Shown: positions 53,441-55,707 of the stretch, in pieces
Layout: each line of letters starts with the position of its first letter
Position numbering within the stretch: the first letter of the stretch is position 1
Source: Moduliflexus sp964602655
GTDB taxonomy: Bacteria > Moduliflexota > Moduliflexia > Moduliflexales > Moduliflexaceae
Reading direction: 5' to 3'
Length of the DNA stretch: 55,707 nucleotides
Assembly (NCBI GenBank): GCA_964602655.1
Contig: CAZRSF010000040.1
Location: 1-55,707 of the forward strand
Program-made: the position numbers and the translations under genes
Notes under the pieces: model-generated
Told to the model about the DNA's origin: nothing
Databases searched by the model: none
The model's input: only the letters and a program-made list of their open reading frames with translations

Positions 53441-54613
53441 ATGCGGATTCTGTATGATCATCAAATCTTCGAGACTCAGCGCTTCGGCGGCATTTCGCGC
53501 TATTTTTACGAACTCTGGCGTCATGCCGATGCCGCAGGCTTTTCAGCGAAGATCGAAATTCGTTATGGAAAAAATATCGCCCTTCTTGAGGCAGAAGAGT
53601 TTCGAACGACGCTTCAGCCGTTCGACGATCCCTGGAATGTTTTTTTAGAAAATGCGAATATTCCTGGGAAAAAACGACTTCTTCAGATCAAACAGCGCCT
53701 TGCTCCAAGAAAAAATTGGAAACGAACGCTTAACATGCGTAATCGCCATGCTGTCCTCAAGCAATTGACACAACGCGCGTATGATATTTTTCATCCCACG
53801 TATTATGATTCGTATTTCCTTGACACACTCAAGGGGACGCCGTTTGTGTTGACAGTATTCGACATGATTCATGAACGCTTTCCCGAATATTTCAAATTGG
53901 CCGACCTGGTCAGTATGCATAAACAACAGCTTTGTCAGGCGGCGACGCGCGTTCTTGCGATTTCTGAGCAGACCAAACGCGATTTGATCGCAATATTCGG
54001 TATCGATCCTGAGAAAATCGAAGTGGTCTATCTTGCGAGCTCGTTCTCCCCCTGTCATGCTGCGTCTGAGGTCGAATTGCCTGCGACATATTTGCTGTTT
54101 ACCGGCAGTCGAGCGATTTATAAAAATTTTTACTTTCTGCTGAGGGCTATTTCGAATATTCTGCGTGAGCAGAACATTGCGCTTGTGTGTTCCGGGGAAC
54201 ATTTTTCAGCGAATGAACTCCGTTTTTTCGAATCATTGGGCGTTTTGGAACATGTCATCCACATTCCCGCAGACGACGCGATGTTGGCGCACCTTTATCA
54301 ACATGCGTTGGCGTTTGTATTTCCCTCGCTCTACGAAGGCTTCGGCATTCCGGCGTTAGAGGCGTTTGCGTGCGGCTGTCCAGCGCTTCTGAGCAATGCG
54401 TCATCGTTGCCGGAAGTCGGCGGCGAGGCGGCGATCTATTTCGAACCGAAAGACATGCGTTCGATTCAAGAGGCCGTCGCGACGGTCATCTTTCATGAAG
54501 ATGTGCGCCAGCAGTTGATTGCCAAAGGACAGAAACGGCTGAAGCAGTTTTCATGGGAAGCCACCGCCCAGAAAACATGTGCCGCATATAACAACGCGCT
54601 GAATAAATCATAG
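53441..54613 (+). CDS. GT4-family glycosyltransferase (mannosyltransferase-like)
   Basis: 390 residues, starting MRILYDHQIFETQRFGGISRYFYELW, the signature of the GT4 subgroup found in O-antigen mannan and similar clusters. TVFDMIHERFPEYF, AISEQTKRDL, FTGSRAIYKNF and EX7E in YEGFGIPALE follow, then SNASSLPEVGGEAAIYF. Complete and well conserved. An AAGGC ribosome-binding site lies in the 6-base gap before it. Confidence 0.9.
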   Translation: MRILYDHQIFETQRFGGISRYFYELWRHADAAGFSAKIEIRYGKNIALLEAEEFRTTLQPFDDPWNVFLENANIPGKKRLLQIKQRLAPRKNWKRTLNMRNRHAVLKQLTQRAYDIFHPTYYDSYFLDTLKGTPFVLTVFDMIHERFPEYFKLADLVSMHKQQLCQAATRVLAISEQTKRDLIAIFGIDPEKIEVVYLASSFSPCHAASEVELPATYLLFTGSRAIYKNFYFLLRAISNILREQNIALVCSGEHFSANELRFFESLGVLEHVIHIPADDAMLAHLYQHALAFVFPSLYEGFGIPALEAFACGCPALLSNASSLPEVGGEAAIYFEPKDMRSIQEAVATVIFHEDVRQQLIAKGQKRLKQFSWEATAQKTCAAYNNALNKS

Positions 54614-54617
54614 GGCG

Positions 54618-55436
54618 ATGAGAGACAACCATCATATTCCGTTTTCGATTATTACTGTCTGCTTCAATGAGGCGCAGCGGATCGAACTCACCTGTCAAAG
54701 CGTCGTCCAGCAAACGTTTCAGGAGTTCGAATGGATTGTCATTGACGGCGGTTCGACGGATGGGACGCTTGACATCCTGAAACGCTACGCGCAGCGTATG
54801 ACGTATTTCGTTTCCGAACCGGATTGCGGCATTTATCATGCCATGAACAAGGGCGTTGCGCAGGCGCATGGTACCTATCTGCTCTTTCTGAACGGCGGCG
54901 ATTATTTGTATGAATCGGACACGTTGGCAAAGGTGTTTGCGCATGAGCAGCCCTTGAACAAAGATATTTATTATGGTGATCTCATCTTAGAGCGAGACGG
55001 CGTTTCAGAAAGATACTCAATTGATTTTACGGATACGTACGCCACGTTTGCGCGGCGAACATTTCCGCATCAGGCCACATTTATCAAACGCACATTGTTC
55101 GAAATGTATGGGATGCATGACGAATCGTTCAAGATTTCGGCAGATTTGGAATTTTTTCTGCGCGTGTTCGTCAGCAATCCGAAACGCAAACAGCATCGCA
55201 TCGGTTATGTGCCCTTTATCGTGTCTGTGTATGAAAATGCGCGGGGATTGAGTTCGAGTAATCTCGCCTTGCGAAAAATCGAAAATAAGCGGGCGCGGAT
55301 GCAACATTATCCGGCGCGATACCTCCGTTTTTTTCGTTGGAGAAAACGATTCGCTGTGCGTAAAGATGCGTGGATGGACGCCATGCGACACTTTCTGAAC
55401 AATGCGAATTCAAGGAACACGTCATGCCGAAAGTAA
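54618..55436 (+). CDS. GT2-family glycosyltransferase (WcaA/WfgD-like)
   Basis: 272 residues of a recognisable GT2 subgroup: FSIITVCFNEAQRIELTCQSV, WIVIDGGSTDGT, SEPDCGIYHAMNKGVAQA and LFLNGGDYLYES, where NGGD replaces DxD as is normal here. FPHQATFIKRTLFE and FKISADLEFFLR fit the acceptor side. It overlaps the truncated GT2 behind it by 13 bases. Confidence 0.9.
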   Translation: MRDNHHIPFSIITVCFNEAQRIELTCQSVVQQTFQEFEWIVIDGGSTDGTLDILKRYAQRMTYFVSEPDCGIYHAMNKGVAQAHGTYLLFLNGGDYLYESDTLAKVFAHEQPLNKDIYYGDLILERDGVSERYSIDFTDTYATFARRTFPHQATFIKRTLFEMYGMHDESFKISADLEFFLRVFVSNPKRKQHRIGYVPFIVSVYENARGLSSSNLALRKIENKRARMQHYPARYLRFFRWRKRFAVRKDAWMDAMRHFLNNANSRNTSCRK

Positions 55437-55690
55437 GCGCTGTGATTCCGTGTTACAATCACGGCCAATATATTGACGAGGCCGTTGATTCGATTTTGAA
55501 GCAGACGTATCAGGATGTCGAAATCATTGTGATCAATGACGGTTCGACCGATCAATTTACCATAGAGAAATTACGAGTGTACTGCAAGCCGAAAACGCGC
55601 GTGATCCATACGGAAAATCGCGGGCCGTCCGCCGCCAGAAATACGGGAATCGCGGCGGCGGCGGCCAGCCAATACCGACGAATAAAATAA
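55424..55690 (+). pseudogene. truncated GT2 glycosyltransferase
   Basis: It begins MPKVSAVIPCYNHGQYIDEAVDS with a good AAGGAAC ribosome-binding site and runs through INDGSTD and NRGPSAARNTGIAAA, where the next residues should lead to the DxD motif. The frame instead ends after SQYRRIK at TAA 55688-55690, 88 residues in total. The other two frames past 55660 do not restore GT2 sequence. It is either a real truncation at a GC-rich GCGGCGGCGG run or an assembly break near the window end. Confidence 0.6.
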
Positions 55691-55707
55691 TCCGCCAAAA
55701 ACGCCTT

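Noticed and set aside
1..55707. tRNA, rRNA, CRISPR arrays, insertion-sequence transposases
   Set aside because: No tRNA-like cloverleaf core, no rRNA signature, no regularly spaced direct repeats and no transposase-like protein were seen.

Overview
The window is a single large surface-glycan locus from a bacterium, most likely Gram-negative. It encodes an O-antigen-type ABC exporter pair (Wzm/Wzt with a C-terminal glycan-recognition domain) and an enterobacterial-common-antigen-type amino-sugar pair (WecD/WecE-like). Base composition is moderate and many genes join by short stop/start overlaps. I cannot name the organism. The mix of discoidin/PA14-decorated membrane glycosyltransferases with Wec- and Wzm/Wzt-like genes would fit an uncultured lineage such as the filamentous KSB3/Moduliflexus group, but that is a guess. 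No rRNA, tRNA, CRISPR array or transposase gene was seen.

Layout. 1-2.7 kb is a housekeeping edge: a branched-chain aminotransferase (+) convergent with a patatin-like lipase (-). The gap between them is full of stem-loops, and a dispersed palindrome lies on both sides of the lipase. From 2.7 kb to the end every gene is on the + strand. 2.7-12.6 kb: three very large polytopic GT-C-type proteins carrying discoidin or PA14-like extracytoplasmic domains, with a GT4 enzyme and a methyltransferase among them. 12.6-21.8 kb: GT4 enzymes, an exostosin-like GT, an SGNH-hydrolase-like protein, a DxD transferase and an AT-rich methyltransferase, with several intergenic hairpins and one gene remnant. 21.8-25.6 kb: two paralogous GT-C proteins with C-terminal discoidin-like domains. 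25.6-30.5 kb: GT4, polyprenyl-phosphate GT, WecD-like acetyltransferase, zinc-ribbon methyltransferase and WecE. 30.6-37.8 kb: DUF2142-like membrane protein, small membrane-anchored protein, Wzm, Wzt, YfhO-like protein. 37.8-47.6 kb: a GT/methyltransferase fusion, methyltransferases, GT2 enzymes, a tandem double GT4 and a methyltransferase-like/GT4 fusion. 47.6-55.7 kb: a B12-binding radical SAM enzyme, a broken PA14 membrane protein, then GT2/GT4 genes ending in a truncated GT2.

How the genes may work together (inference). Soluble GT2/GT4/GT47 enzymes would build a long, branched, methylated heteropolysaccharide on a lipid carrier in the cytoplasm. WecE and WecD would supply a dTDP-4-acetamido-4,6-dideoxyhexose. 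Methyltransferases, perhaps the GT/methyltransferase fusion, would cap or decorate the chain. Wzm/Wzt would export it, with the Wzt C-terminal domain reading the terminus. A polyprenyl-phosphate GT would make lipid-linked monosaccharides, which seven polytopic GT-C/YfhO/DUF2142 proteins could add outside the membrane; the PA14 and discoidin domains would hold the acceptor glycan. The window has no initiating phosphoglycosyltransferase, no RmlA/RmlB and no Wzx/Wzy, so those functions must lie elsewhere.

The least familiar items are: PA14-like domains apparently split by an inserted beta-sandwich, present in two paralogues plus a third copy broken near the insertion point; GT/methyltransferase fusions; and palindromic repeats at gene borders, one of which encodes the C-terminal tail of a glycosyltransferase.
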